Shown: positions 9,331 through 19,419 of the stretch, piece after piece
Position numbering within the stretch: the first letter of the stretch is position 1
Layout: every line of letters begins with the position of its first letter
Source of the DNA: Hyphomicrobiales bacterium
GTDB taxonomy: Bacteria > Pseudomonadota > Alphaproteobacteria > Rhizobiales > Xanthobacteraceae
Direction: 5' to 3'
DNA length: 64,000 bases
Assembly: GCA_016713235.1 (NCBI GenBank)
Contig: JADJPN010000001.1
Location: 372,001-436,000, forward strand
Made by a program: the position numbers and the translations under genes
The notes under the pieces: model-generated
What the model was told of the DNA's origin: nothing
The model's input: only the letters and a program-made list of their open reading frames with translations
Database searches by the model: none

Positions 9331-10829
9331 TCAAATTTTCTGATTGTACTCGCCGACTTCGGGATGCGTGCGGATCACCGTGTCCAGCGCCTTGAACATT
9401 TCCTTCAAGCGCGCTTCGGAGGCAGGACTTTCCACGACCACCACAAGCTCGGGCTTGTTCGATGACGCGCGGACGAGACCCCAGGTGCCGTCTTCGACGG
9501 TGACGCGGACACCATTGACGGTGACAAGATCGCGGATCGGCTGACCCGAAACCTTCTCGCCTTTGGCCTTCGCAGTCTCGAAGTGCTTTACGATTTTATC
9601 GACGACGCCGTATTTCTTTTCGTCATCGCAATGCGGCGACATGGTCGGCGACTGCCAAGTGCGCGGCAGCGCCAGACGCAGATCCGACATTTTTTATCCG
9701 GATTGCGGTCAAGCATTTCGCAGACTGCGATCGCGGATAAAATGCCATCGTCATAGCCGCGGCCGAACGGCGGGCCGAAGAAGAAATGGCCAGACTTCTC
9801 GAAGCCTGCAATTGCCTTCAATTCGTTGGCGCGGCGCTTGATGTAAGAGTGCCCGGTTTTCCAGAAGTCGACCTTCACGCCGTTCTGCTTCAACACGGGA
9901 TCGGTCAGCCAAAGACCGGTCGATTTCACATCGACGATGAACTGGCCGCCCTTCCCGCCCGCCGACATGTCGCGGGCCAGCATCACACCAACTTTGTCCG
10001 CGAAAATTTCCTCGCCGAGATCATCAACAACGCCGCAGCGGTCGCCGTCGCCGTCAAAGGCGAGACCGACATCGGCTTTGTGCTGGAGCACCGCATCGCG
10101 CACGGCATGCAGCATTTTCAGGTCTTCGGGGTTCGGATTGTATTTCGGAAAGGTGTGATCGAGCTCGGCGTCGAGCGGCACGACTTCACAGCCGATCGCT
10201 TCCAATACTTTCGGAGCAAAGGCGCCGGCGGTGCCGTTGCCGCAGGCGGCGATGACTTTCAGCTTGCGCTTGAGCTTCGGCCGCTTGGCAAGATCGGCCA
10301 TGTAGCGCTCGGCAAAGCCGGGAATGAACTTGTACGAGCCGCCCTCGCGCGCCTTCGATTTGGCTTCCAGCACGATTTCCTTGAGGCGGTTCATTTCATC
10401 AGGCCCGAAGGTGAGCGGGCGAGCCGCGCCCATCTTCACGCCGGTCCAGCCGTTGTCGTTATGCGAGGCGGTCACCATCGCGACGCAAGGGCAATCGAGA
10501 TCGAACTGCGCGAAGTAGGCCATCGGCGAGAGTGCGAGGCCGACATCGTGCACGCGCATGCCGCCCGCCATCAGGCCGCTGATCAGCGCGGTTTTTACCG
10601 ACATCGAATAGCCGCGGAAGTCGTGGCCGACGACGATATCGGGCCGCACGCCCAGTTCGTGAAAGAGCGTCGCCATGCCGAGACCCAGCGCCTGCACGCC
10701 GATCAGATTAATTTCTTTTTCAAGGAGCCAGCGCGCATCATACTCGCGAAAGCCGGTGGGCTTCACGAGCGGGGTCGTCTCGTATTCGTAGGTGTTCGGC
10801 GCAATCGCCGCCTTCGGCTTGGGAAACAT
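9331..10829 (-). CDS. Phosphomannomutase/phosphoglucomutase (one frameshift)
   Basis: AlgC/ManB-type phosphohexomutase that interconverts hexose-6- and hexose-1-phosphates for polysaccharide synthesis. The start is MFPKPKAAIAPNTYEYETTP. The catalytic phosphoserine loop is TASHNDNGW (Ser122), the metal loop is DGDGDR and the sugar loop lies near GFEKSGHFFF. The frame breaks at about 9690, where a run of six A (minus strand) should be seven: RNPDKK continues as MSDLRLALPRTWQSPTM to VGEYNQKI. Restored length is about 500 residues, normal. It converges on the tadF-like gene, with seven bases between the stop codons. Confidence 0.93.
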
Positions 10830-10924
10830 CGGGATTCCGTGCTGGCATAAACTCCGGCGGGCGCCGGGACGAACAGCGACTTAGCACGAAAGCAGGCGGA
10901 ATTAAGTAGCGGCCAGGATTGCGC

Positions 10925-11463
10925 TTAACGCTCCAGCTCGAGCACGCCCTTCTTGAACTCAAAGCGGGCCAACCGCCGCAGGAAGCTCATGCCCAGGAGA
11001 TTCTGGCCGAGCGCGCCTTGGTCAAGCACCATGGCTTCGACATTCTCGATCTGGATCGAACCGATACGGACCGAGCGAAGCTGCACGCGCTTTGCCCGCG
11101 CAGAGCCGTTTGCCGTGCTGACCTGGATGTCGAAGCGATCGGAAGGCGTGACCAGACCGAGCGCGCGGGCATCCTCATAGCGCAGCGCAACCAGCGTCGC
11201 ACCGGTATCGACGATCGCGCGCAAGCGCCGGCCGTTGAAATCGACATCGGTGACATGATGGCCCGAGCGATCCGAGCGGATACGGACAAAGCCGCCGGCG
11301 CCATTATTATTCTTAGGTCGCTTGCGACCGGAGCCGGCCCGGGTCCTTGCTGGAAAGCGATGAAGGCTTCCTTGCCACGGCGCGCAAGATCCTCCGCGAC
11401 GTCGGGCGCATAGACCGACAGCGCGAAGAAACCCGCGGCAACGAGAATGAGAAAGCGAAACAT
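10925..11463 (-). CDS. Retropepsin-like aspartic protease, TIGR02281 type (one frameshift)
   Basis: Small single-domain aspartic protease. An N-terminal membrane/signal segment (MFRFLILVAAGFFALSVYAP) is followed by a linker and the catalytic motif IVDTGATLVAL. The flap and C-terminal part ends LGQNLLGMSFL. The frame breaks near 11320 (PAPVASDLR in one frame, NNNGAGGFVRIRSDRSGH in the next). Restored length is about 179 residues. Substrates of this bacterial family are largely unknown. Confidence 0.82.
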
Positions 11464-11559
11464 CAGAAAAACCCGGCAGCGCGATTGTCGCGCGAATAGC
11501 GTTTGAAGCCTGTTAACGCGAAGTAGGTGGGTACGATTGCGGCTTTTTCAGTAAACTAT

Positions 11560-13804
11560 TCAGGTTCCGCGCGGCTTGGCGCGGCGGGTGGGCGTGGCGG
11601 TGGCCGGGTCGTCCGGCCAGACGTGCCTCGGATAACGCCCGCGCATTTCCTTTTTCACGTCGGCCCAGGAGCCGCGCCAGAACGCAGGCAAATCGCGCGT
11701 CACCTGAATCGGGCGGCGGGCAGGCGAAAGCAGCGAAAGCACCAGCGGAATTTTTCCGGCTGCGACCGAAGGATGTTTCGAGAGACCGAATAACTCCTGC
11801 ACCTTGACCGAGATCGTCGGCCCGGCTTCGGCGGCGTAATCGATCGCAAGCTCGGAGCCGGTCGGCGCGATGAAGCGATCCGGCGCCTCCGATTCCAGAC
11901 GGCGCGCAAGATCATGGGGAAGCAGTGCGTGTAACGCGTTCGATACGTCGGCGGCCGAAATCTCGCCGAGCGCGGTTTTGCCCGCAAGAAATGGTGCAAG
12001 CCAGGTTTCGATATTCAGCGTAAGCGCATGCGCGGAGACGTCAGGCCACTCTTCGCCTTCAGCAGCGGGCGGCAAGTTCGGCTTCGCTGATTTTCGCGGC
12101 GAGAAGGATGCGGCCTTCCTGTGCCGCGCCCGCGATTTCAGCGACAGCGAGATACTCTTCACGGGAAAGCGCGCTGGCCTGCTCGAGCTTTGCGCCACGT
12201 CCGTTTGCCAGCAGAAATGCGCCCCCGCGCTCGCCTCGCGCTTTGGCAATGCGATCCGGATAAGCAAGGGCGAGCAGGCTTCCGGCACCCGCCGGGGAAG
12301 ATTCGCGGATTTTTCCGCCAGCGGATTCGGCCCAACGCCTTGCCAGATTACGGGCTTCCTCGCCGCGCCGCGACCGGTCGCGACGAAACTCCGAAACGCG
12401 ATGGGAAAGGTCCGCATCGTTACCGCCGAGACCTCGTTCGGAAACAACGGCCGCGATCTCGGCTGCGAGCAGTGCATTATTTTCTTCGGCCGCTGAAACG
12501 ATCATCGCGGCGAGCCTCGGATGCAGCGGGAGCTTCGCAAGCTTTTTGCCGAGCGGCGTGATCGCACCTTCGCTATCGATTGCATTCAATGAAAACAGCA
12601 ATGTGCGCGCTTCCTTGATCGCAGCCGCCGGCGGCGGGTCCAGCCAGGTCAGCGTCATGGGATCGCGCACGCCCCACTGCGCAAGATCGAGGATGAGGCT
12701 GGTCAGATCGGCGGCAAGAATTTCAGGTGTCGCGAAAGGCAACAAGCTCCGCGTCTGCTCTTCGTCCCAAAGGCGATAGCAAATTCCCGGCTCGGTACGG
12801 CCGGCGCGGCCACGGCGCTGATCGGCGGACGCGCGCGATACGCGCACGGTCTCCAGCCGCGTCAGACCAAGATCGGGCTCGAAACGCGGCACGCGCGCAA
12901 AGCCGGAATCGACCACGACGCGGACGCCTCTAATCGTGATCGAAGTTTCCGCGATCGAGGTTGCCAGCACGATCTTACGCCTGCCCGCAGGGGGCGGTTC
13001 GATGGCTTTGTCCTGCACGTCGCTATCGAGCGCACCGTAGAGCGGCACGATGTCAACGGTCTTGTCGCGAATGCGTTCGGCAAGAAAATCCGCGGTGCGC
13101 CGAATTTCGCCCACGCCCGGAAGAAATGCGAGGATTGAGCCTTCGTCATCACCGGCAATGCGCGCCAGCGCATCCGCCATCTGCTGATGGACCGGCGTGC
13201 GCGCATCACGGCCAAGATATTTCGTCTCGACCGGAAAAGCGCGGCCTTCACTTTCGATCACCGGCGCGTCGTCAAGTAATCTGGCAATCCGCGCGCCATC
13301 GAGCGTTGCCGACATCACGAGAATGCGCAGGTCTTCGCGAAGCCCGCGCTGTGCATCCAGCGCGAGTGCAAGACCAAGATCGGCGTCGAGCGAACGCTCA
13401 TGAAATTCGTCGAAGACAACCGCCGCGACCCCCTTCAACTCTGGATCGTCGAGTACGAGGCGCGTGAAGACGCCTTCGGTGATCATTTCGATCCGGGTTT
13501 TTCCGGAAACCTTCGAGCCGAAGCGAACGCGCAGGCCGACGGTATCGCCCAGCCGCTCCTTAATCGAATTCGCCATGAATTGCGCGGCACTGCGTGCCGC
13601 GATCCGGCGCGGTTCCAGAACGAGAATTTTGCCGCGCTGGGCCCATGGCTCGTCAAGCAATGCGAGCGGCACGCGCGTGGTCTTGCCGGCGCCGGGTTGC
13701 GCCACCAGCACGGCGCTATTGCGCACGCGCAAGGCGTCTTTCAGCGCGGGCAGCACTGCATCGACCGGAAAGGCCGCGTTGCTCGGTTCTCGTGGTGAAC
13801 TCAT
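11560..13804 (-). CDS. hrpB: ATP-dependent helicase HrpB (frameshift and apparent internal deletion)
   Basis: DEAH-box RNA helicase. The N-terminal half has Walker A (AQPGAGKTTRVPLAL), a DEFH box (VVFDEFHERSLDADL), SAT (LVMSATLDGA) and motif VI (QRRGRAGRTEPG). The C-terminal HrpB domain (GEEWPDVSAHALTL to RHVWPDDP) is in another frame. At the junction near 12065, the residues normally between SEAELAAR and EGEEWPD, roughly 65-75 in the family as I remember it, are absent. The whole gene is about 748 codons against about 820 expected. A real or assembly deletion of about 200 bases plus a frame change is the simplest reading. Confidence 0.88.
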
Positions 13805-13959
13805 TCTTAATGCGATCGCTAAAATGCTCTCGCGAAATAGCGGCTCGCGCCCAGCCGGTCAAAAGCACGAAAAACGGCCCATCGCTTGCACCTGAAGTTA
13901 AGACGCGGCGGCTAGTGTCCCGAACAGGCACAGCCACAGGCTTTGGTGCGGAGACGGTT

Positions 13960-14997
13960 ATGAGCGCGATGGCAACTTACGAAAAACCGCGGATCGATTG
14001 GGTCGATTACGCCAAGGGTTTCTGCATCATCATGGTCGTGATGATGCATTCGACGCTCGGTGTCGAAGCTGCGGCCGGCAAGGAAAGCTGGATGCATTAT
14101 TTCGTCGCCTTCGCGAAGCCGTTCCGCATGCCCGACTTCTTCCTGATCTCGGGCCTGTTCCTCGCGCGCGTGATCGATCGCAACTGGCGCGACTATCTCG
14201 ACAAGAAGGTCGTTCACTTCTTCTATTTCTACGTGCTCTGGGTCACGATCCAGTTCGTGTTCAAAGCGCCGGGCTTTCTCGCGCAGGGCGGCGTTATCAA
14301 CGTCGCGCAGCAATACATGCTGGCGTTCGTCGAGCCGTTCGGCACGCTCTGGTTCATCTATATCCTGCCGGTGTTCTTCGTGGCGACGAAGCTGACCAAG
14401 CGCATTCCGCCGCTCGCGATCTTCGCGGTTGCCGCCGTGCTCGAAATAGCGCCGATCCACACTGGCTGGATCATGATCGACGAATTTGCCGCCCGCTTCG
14501 TCTATTTCTTCGCGGGCTACTGGTTGGCCAGCTATATCTTCGGCTTCGCTGCCGGTGTGCAAAAGGCCCCGGGCTTCGCGCTTCTTGGCCTCTTGGTCTG
14601 GGCAGTTGTGAACGGTGTGCTGGTGTTCGCAGGCTACGGCGATCTGCCGTTTATCTCGCTCGCGCTCGGCTTTGTCGGCGCCGCTGCCATCGTCGCGACG
14701 GCGGCGCTGCTTGCCAACGTGAACTGGTTCGCGCTTCTGCGTTACGCTGGTGAAAATTCCATCGTGGTCTATCTCGCCTTCTTCCTGCCGATGGCGGCGA
14801 CACGCGCAGCCCTGCTCAAGACTGGCGTGATTCCGGACCTCGGTACGGTCGCACTCATCGTCACCGCGATGGGCGTGATCGCGCCGCTCGTGTTCCACGC
14901 GATCGTTCGCGGCACACGTTTCGACTTCCTGTTCGTGCGGCCGGCGGCTTTTCAGCTGCGCAGCACACGCAAGGCGCCACTTCAGCCCGCAGAATAA
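13960..14997 (+). CDS. Acyltransferase 3 family membrane protein
   Basis: A 345-residue integral membrane protein with about ten hydrophobic segments. It starts MSAMATYEKPRIDWVDYAKG, the typical acyltransferase-3 opening (IDWVDYAKGFCIIMVVMMHS), with the family His in VMMHS and an Arg in the loop PFRMPDFFLISG. GGAG lies upstream of the ATG at 13960. Members transfer acyl groups to surface sugars or osmoregulated glucans (OpgC-like). The substrate cannot be read from sequence. Confidence 0.82.
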   Translation: MSAMATYEKPRIDWVDYAKGFCIIMVVMMHSTLGVEAAAGKESWMHYFVAFAKPFRMPDFFLISGLFLARVIDRNWRDYLDKKVVHFFYFYVLWVTIQFVFKAPGFLAQGGVINVAQQYMLAFVEPFGTLWFIYILPVFFVATKLTKRIPPLAIFAVAAVLEIAPIHTGWIMIDEFAARFVYFFAGYWLASYIFGFAAGVQKAPGFALLGLLVWAVVNGVLVFAGYGDLPFISLALGFVGAAAIVATAALLANVNWFALLRYAGENSIVVYLAFFLPMAATRAALLKTGVIPDLGTVALIVTAMGVIAPLVFHAIVRGTRFDFLFVRPAAFQLRSTRKAPLQPAE

Positions 14998-15094
14998 GGC
15001 CTTTCACGCGGGCGCGAACTGTCCCCATCTTAGGGGCGGCTTGCGCTTGCCGGTGAAGCCGCGCTTCGGCATCGTGCCGCCGAAACGAGGTTCC

Positions 15095-18049
15095 ATGTCC
15101 GAAATTCGTCCCCTGAAGAAAGGCGACCGCGTCTTTCTGATCGACGGCTCGTCCTTCATCTTCCGTGCTTACTTCGCGATGTTCAAAGCGGCGCAATCGC
15201 GCGGCAAGGCCTTCACGCGTTCCGACGGGCTTCCGGTCGGCGCGGTGATGACCTTCTGTTCGATGATGTGGAAGCTGATGCGCGAAGGCATCGACGGCAA
15301 GAAGCCGACGCATGTCGGCTGCGTGTTCGATGCGCCCGGCGACGGCTTCCGGAACGAAATCTATCCCGAATACAAAGCGAACCGCGAAGCCCCGCCGGAC
15401 GACCTAATCCCGCAATTCCCGCTGATGCGCGATGCGGCAAAAGCCTTCGGCATGAAGCCGATCGAAGAGAAAGGTTACGAGGCGGACGATCTGATTGCCG
15501 CTTATTCGCGCGAGGCGCGCGAGGCCGGCGCGGAAGTTCTCATCATCGCCGGCGACAAGGATTTGATGCAGCTCGTGCGCAAGGGCGTCACGATGTACGA
15601 TCCGATGCCCGGCAACGAGCGCAAGATCGGCGAGAAGGAAGTCGAAGAAAAATTCGGCGTCGAACCCGCCCGCGTGCCGGATGTGCAGGCGCTCTGCGGC
15701 GACGCCACCGACAACGTGCCGGGGGTGCCGGGCATCGGTATCAAGACCGCCGCACTCCTCATTCAGGAATACGGCGATCTCGAAACGTTGCTGAAGAACG
15801 CCGAAAAGATCAAGCAAGACAAGCGCCGCCAGACGCTGATCGACAATGCCGAGCTCGCACGCGTCTCCAAGAAACTCGTGCTGCTCGACGATCGCGCTCC
15901 CTTGAAGGTGCCGCTCGATCAACTCGGCTTCGATGGCGGCGATCCGGCGAAGATCGTTGCGTTCATGAAGGCAATGGAATTCACACGGCTCACGGAGAAT
16001 GTCGCAAAATCCGCCGGCATCGACCCGAACACGGTCGAAGCCGATCCGCTGCTCTCCGCTGGCGCCACCGTGGCGAGCAGCAAGACAGCGGCCAAAGCAG
16101 CGCCCCCGGCTGCGGGCAAAAAGGCGGCGGTGGCCGGCGAACTCATGCCCGCTTCGCTGCTTTCGCAGCGCGAGACTTCGCTCAAAGCGATCCCGTTCGA
16201 TCATAAGAAATATGAGACGGTTACCACCGCGAAGCAGCTTGACGCGTGGATCGCGCGGGCACGCGAGCAGGGTTACGTCGCCGTCGATACCGAAACGACG
16301 TCGCTCGATGCGCTGCAAGCCGAGCTTTGCGGCGTGTCGCTTTCGGTGGTGCCGGGAGCCGCCTGCTATATCCCGCTCGGCCATTCCGGTGCGGGCGAAG
16401 GCCTGTTCGAAGACGGCCTGCTGCCCGGTCAGTTGCCGCTGAAAGACGTGACGGCGAAACTCAAGCCGCTGCTTGAGGACAAGAGCATTCTCAAGATCGG
16501 CCAGAATATGAAGTACGACTCGCTCGTACTCTCGCGGCACAACATTCGCGTCGCACCTTATGACGACACGATGCTGATGTCCTACGCCTTGGACGCCGGG
16601 CGCTCCGGCGGCGGACACGGCATGGACAACCTCGCGCAGAAATTTCTCGGCCATAAGCCGATTGCGTTCGAGGAAGTCGCGGGCAAAGGCAAAAGCGCGG
16701 TTAATTTCAATCGTGTCGCGATCGACAAAGCTACTGCTTACGCCGCCGAGGACGCCGACGTCACGCTGCGGCTCTGGCTCGTCCTGAAGGCACGGTTGAC
16801 TGCCGAGAGCATGAATAATGTGTACGAGACGCTGGAGCGCCCGCTGGTGCAGGTGCTTGCCGACATGGAAAAGCGCGGCATTGCCATCGACCGGCAGATG
16901 CTCTCGCGTCTGTCCGGCGATTTCGCGCAGACCACCGCGCGGCTGGAAGACGAAATATCGAAGATCGCGGGCGAGCACTTCAACCCCGGCAGCCCGAAAC
17001 AGCTTGGCGACATTCTGTTCGGCAAGATGGGATTGCCGGGCGGGACCAAAACCGCGACCGGCGCCTGGGCGACAGGCGCGAAAGTGCTCGAGGATCTTGC
17101 CGAAGAAGGTCACGAACTGCCGAAGAAAATTCTCGAATGGCGGCAGCTTTCGAAACTGAAATCGACCTATACCGACGCGCTGCCGGAATACCTGAACCCG
17201 GAAACGAAGCGCGTACACACATCTTATTCGCTCGCGGCGACGCCGACAGGCCGTCTTGCCTCTTCTGAACCGAATTTGCAGAACATTCCGGTTCGCACCG
17301 AAGAAGGCCGCAAGATCAGGAAGGCGTTCGTCGCCGAGAAAGGCAATCAGCTCGTTTCCGCCGATTATTCTCAAATCGAGCTGCGTCTGCTTGCGGAAAT
17401 CGGCGACGTGCCGCAGCTCAAGAAAGCCTTCCGCGAAAATCTCGACATTCACGCAATGACGGCGTCGGAAATGTTCGGCGTTCCCGTGAAAGGCATGCCG
17501 GGCGAAGTGCGCCGCCGCGCCAAGGCGATCAACTTCGGCATCATTTACGGGATTTCCGCGTTCGGTCTTGCGAACCAGCTCGGCATCGGCCGCGAGGAAG
17601 CGGGCGCTTATATCAAGAAGTATTTCGAGCGCTTTCCCGGCATTCAGGACTACATGGAGGAGACCAAGAAGTTTGCGCGCGCAAATGGCTATGTGGTGAC
17701 GCTGTTCGGCCGGAAGGTTCACTACCCCGGCATCAAGGACAAGAACCCATCCGTGCGCGGATTTAACGAGCGCGCGGCAATCAACGCGCGGCTGCAAGGC
17801 ACTGCCGCCGACATCATCCGCCGGGCGATGATCCGCATGGATGCGACGCTTGCGAAAGCGAAAGTGAACGCGAAGATGCTGCTGCAAGTCCACGACGAGC
17901 TGATCTTCGAGGTCGCCGAGAAAGACGTGAAGAAGACGCTGCCGCTGGTGACGAAGGTGATGGAAGAAGCGCCGCTGCCCGCGGTCGCGCTTTCGATTCC
18001 CTTGTCAGTGGACGCGCGCGCCGCGCACAACTGGGACGAGGCGCACTAA
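15095..18049 (+). CDS. polA: DNA polymerase I
   Basis: A 984-residue repair and Okazaki-fragment polymerase, intact in one frame. The start is MSEIRPLKKGDRVFLIDGSS. The N-terminal 5'-3' exonuclease domain covers about residues 1-300 (VFDAPGDGFRNEIYPEYKAN). The 3'-5' exonuclease domain has its catalytic acids in YVAVDTETTS (about 393). The polymerase domain has motif A SADYSQIELR (about 757), motif B RRRAKAINFGIIYG (about 805) and motif C VHDELIFE (about 933). Because it is long and unbroken, it contrasts with the indel-ridden neighbours. Confidence 0.98.
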   Translation: MSEIRPLKKGDRVFLIDGSSFIFRAYFAMFKAAQSRGKAFTRSDGLPVGAVMTFCSMMWKLMREGIDGKKPTHVGCVFDAPGDGFRNEIYPEYKANREAPPDDLIPQFPLMRDAAKAFGMKPIEEKGYEADDLIAAYSREAREAGAEVLIIAGDKDLMQLVRKGVTMYDPMPGNERKIGEKEVEEKFGVEPARVPDVQALCGDATDNVPGVPGIGIKTAALLIQEYGDLETLLKNAEKIKQDKRRQTLIDNAELARVSKKLVLLDDRAPLKVPLDQLGFDGGDPAKIVAFMKAMEFTRLTENVAKSAGIDPNTVEADPLLSAGATVASSKTAAKAAPPAAGKKAAVAGELMPASLLSQRETSLKAIPFDHKKYETVTTAKQLDAWIARAREQGYVAVDTETTSLDALQAELCGVSLSVVPGAACYIPLGHSGAGEGLFEDGLLPGQLPLKDVTAKLKPLLEDKSILKIGQNMKYDSLVLSRHNIRVAPYDDTMLMSYALDAGRSGGGHGMDNLAQKFLGHKPIAFEEVAGKGKSAVNFNRVAIDKATAYAAEDADVTLRLWLVLKARLTAESMNNVYETLERPLVQVLADMEKRGIAIDRQMLSRLSGDFAQTTARLEDEISKIAGEHFNPGSPKQLGDILFGKMGLPGGTKTATGAWATGAKVLEDLAEEGHELPKKILEWRQLSKLKSTYTDALPEYLNPETKRVHTSYSLAATPTGRLASSEPNLQNIPVRTEEGRKIRKAFVAEKGNQLVSADYSQIELRLLAEIGDVPQLKKAFRENLDIHAMTASEMFGVPVKGMPGEVRRRAKAINFGIIYGISAFGLANQLGIGREEAGAYIKKYFERFPGIQDYMEETKKFARANGYVVTLFGRKVHYPGIKDKNPSVRGFNERAAINARLQGTAADIIRRAMIRMDATLAKAKVNAKMLLQVHDELIFEVAEKDVKKTLPLVTKVMEEAPLPAVALSIPLSVDARAAHNWDEAH

Positions 18050-18073
18050 GCCAGCCTTTCGCCTCAGACGCGG

Positions 18074-18532
18074 CTACTCCGCAAGCAGCGCGGCAATTCG
18101 GGCGCCCAGCGCCATGTCTTCCTCGGCGCCGAAGCCGTGATGGCGAATCGTTCCTGCGCGGTCGATCAGGATATGAGTCGGCGTGCCGCGCATACCGTAA
18201 GCCTGCATGGTCTGCGGAATCGGCGTACCGTCACCGGGAGCGTCTACCGCCACCGGAAAGGTCAGACGATATTCGTGAATGAACGCTTCCAGCGATACCG
18301 GCGTCATCGCGGCGTGATGTTCGAAGACGGTGTGCAGTCCGATCACCGCAAGCTGCGAACCGAATATTTCATGCGCCTTTTTCGCCTGCGGGGTGCCATG
18401 CGAGACGCAGCCCGGACACAACATCTGAAATGCATGCAGAAGCACGACGCGGCCACGCAGCGCGGAAAGCGTGAGCGGTTCTGAATTGAACCACCGGATC
18501 GCTGCAATTTCGGGAGCCATTGTTGGTGTCAT
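18074..18532 (-). CDS. TlpA-like redoxin/thioredoxin-fold protein
   Basis: About 152 residues from the ATG at 18532 (MTPTMAPEIAAIRWFN; in-frame ATGs at 18550 and 18520 are alternatives). It has a thioredoxin fold with the CxxC motif in AFQMLCPGCVSHG (Cys39, Cys42), a cis-Pro-like GTPTHILIDRAGTI and a C-terminal helix. No clear signal peptide is seen from this start, so it may be cytoplasmic. It probably acts as a thiol-disulfide or peroxide-reducing protein; the partner is unknown. Confidence 0.75.
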   Translation of the reverse strand: MTPTMAPEIAAIRWFNSEPLTLSALRGRVVLLHAFQMLCPGCVSHGTPQAKKAHEIFGSQLAVIGLHTVFEHHAAMTPVSLEAFIHEYRLTFPVAVDAPGDGTPIPQTMQAYGMRGTPTHILIDRAGTIRHHGFGAEEDMALGARIAALLAE

Positions 18533-18571
18533 GGAGAAAGCTGGCTTCATGGAGAAGTGGTTCGGAAAGCC

Positions 18572-18603
18572 TACGCCGCTCCGCGATATAACGGAGCGGC
18601 GTA
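18572..18603 (-). terminator. Strong hairpin between exported-protein gene and redoxin gene
   Basis: TACGCCGCTCCG (18572-18583) and CGGAGCGGCGTA (18592-18603) form a perfect 12-bp stem with an 8-base loop. It lies directly after the stop of the gene at 18612-19339. The following T-tract is weak, but it probably separates the two transcripts. Confidence 0.6.
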
Positions 18604-18611
18604 AGCGCGGG

Positions 18612-19339
18612 CTATTCCTCTTCACGGATCTTACCGGAAAGATCCAGCTTCCCGGAAGCGACATCCATGACCTCGGTAACGCAAAGCAGCGGCGCCTTGC
18701 CATCCTTGTTCACCTGCAACTTCGCCGTGACGGCATCGAACCCCGAATCCTTCGCAGCCTTCTCGTTGTTCAAGGCGCCCTTCACCGAAAGCTTCGAACC
18801 TTTCATCAGCGGCGAGTAACCGGGGCTGTCGAGCAACAAAGGCAAGCCCGGTGCGGTCGGCGGCACTCGACGTCTTCGCCCGCCGCAATGTCGCGCACCT
18901 TCAGGCCAGCCGGGCCACAGGCGGGGTCCTTCGCGAGCACAACCCAATGGCTATGCCAGCTGGCGCCGTCGTTGTTCGGATCGCCGTCGCCGTTCTCGTC
19001 GTACAACGGCGTGTCGTCGAAATCCGGATGCGCGGTCACCGCAAGCGCCAGTATGCCGGAGCCCTTGGTGAAGCCGACGACTTCCGGATCGAGCGTGGTC
19101 GGCCAGACGTAAGCGTAGACTTGCGAGCCCGGCAACCGGCCGGTCTTTTTCGGCTTCTCGGCGCCGACCGTACCCGCGACCACCATGTTGAAGGTGACGA
19201 TTTTTCCCTTCGATTTTGCGTCCGCAGACAGGTCGAAATGCGGGGGGATCGTGGGCTTTTTTCCGGATTTGATGTCGTGGGCCGTCGCGGGAAGGGAAAG
19301 CGCGGCGAGGCAGGCGAAAGCAAGGATGGAACGGTTCAT
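18612..19339 (-). CDS. Exported hypothetical protein with EF-hand-like loop (one frameshift)
   Basis: About 240 residues with a clear signal peptide (MNRSILAFACLAALSLPATA, cleavage before HD). Visible elements are an acidic Ca-loop-like DENGDGDPNNDG (about 114-125), then WHSHW, a possible metal-binding His pair. The C-terminal half (LLLDSPGYSPLMKGSKLSV to SGKIREEE) is in another frame; the break is near 18868. I do not recognise the family. It is divergent from a MarR regulator, with a palindrome between the two start sites, so it is probably the regulator's target. A periplasmic metal or ligand binder is a guess. Confidence 0.65.
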
Positions 19340-19350
19340 GGCTGTCTCCT

Positions 19351-19369
19351 TAGTATCGACTCGATACTA
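19351..19369. promoter_or_regulatory. Palindromic operator upstream of the exported-protein gene
   Basis: TAGTATCGACTCGATACTA is a perfect inverted repeat with 9-base arms around one central base. It lies 12 bases before the ATG of the minus-strand exported-protein gene and 51 bases before the marR start. It is the expected size and place for a MarR dimer site. Confidence 0.75.
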
Positions 19370-19394
19370 TGTTGCCCATGCCGGATTGCAAGAT

Positions 19395-19413
19395 ATATTT
19401 CGAGTCGATACTA
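19395..19413. promoter_or_regulatory. Second operator copy, upstream of marR
   Basis: TCGAGTCGATACTA (19400-19413) repeats one complete arm and centre of the 19351 palindrome; the other arm is degenerate (ATATTTCGA). It ends seven bases before the marR ATG at 19420. Spacing between the two sites is 44 bases, about four helical turns. This suggests autoregulation. Confidence 0.65.
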
Positions 19414-19419
19414 TTCTTC

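Noticed and set aside
15404..17893. 829-codon open frame antisense to polA
   Set aside because: GC-rich third-position bias makes long antisense frames common. polA on the plus strand has every family motif in one intact frame, and the antisense product resembles nothing.
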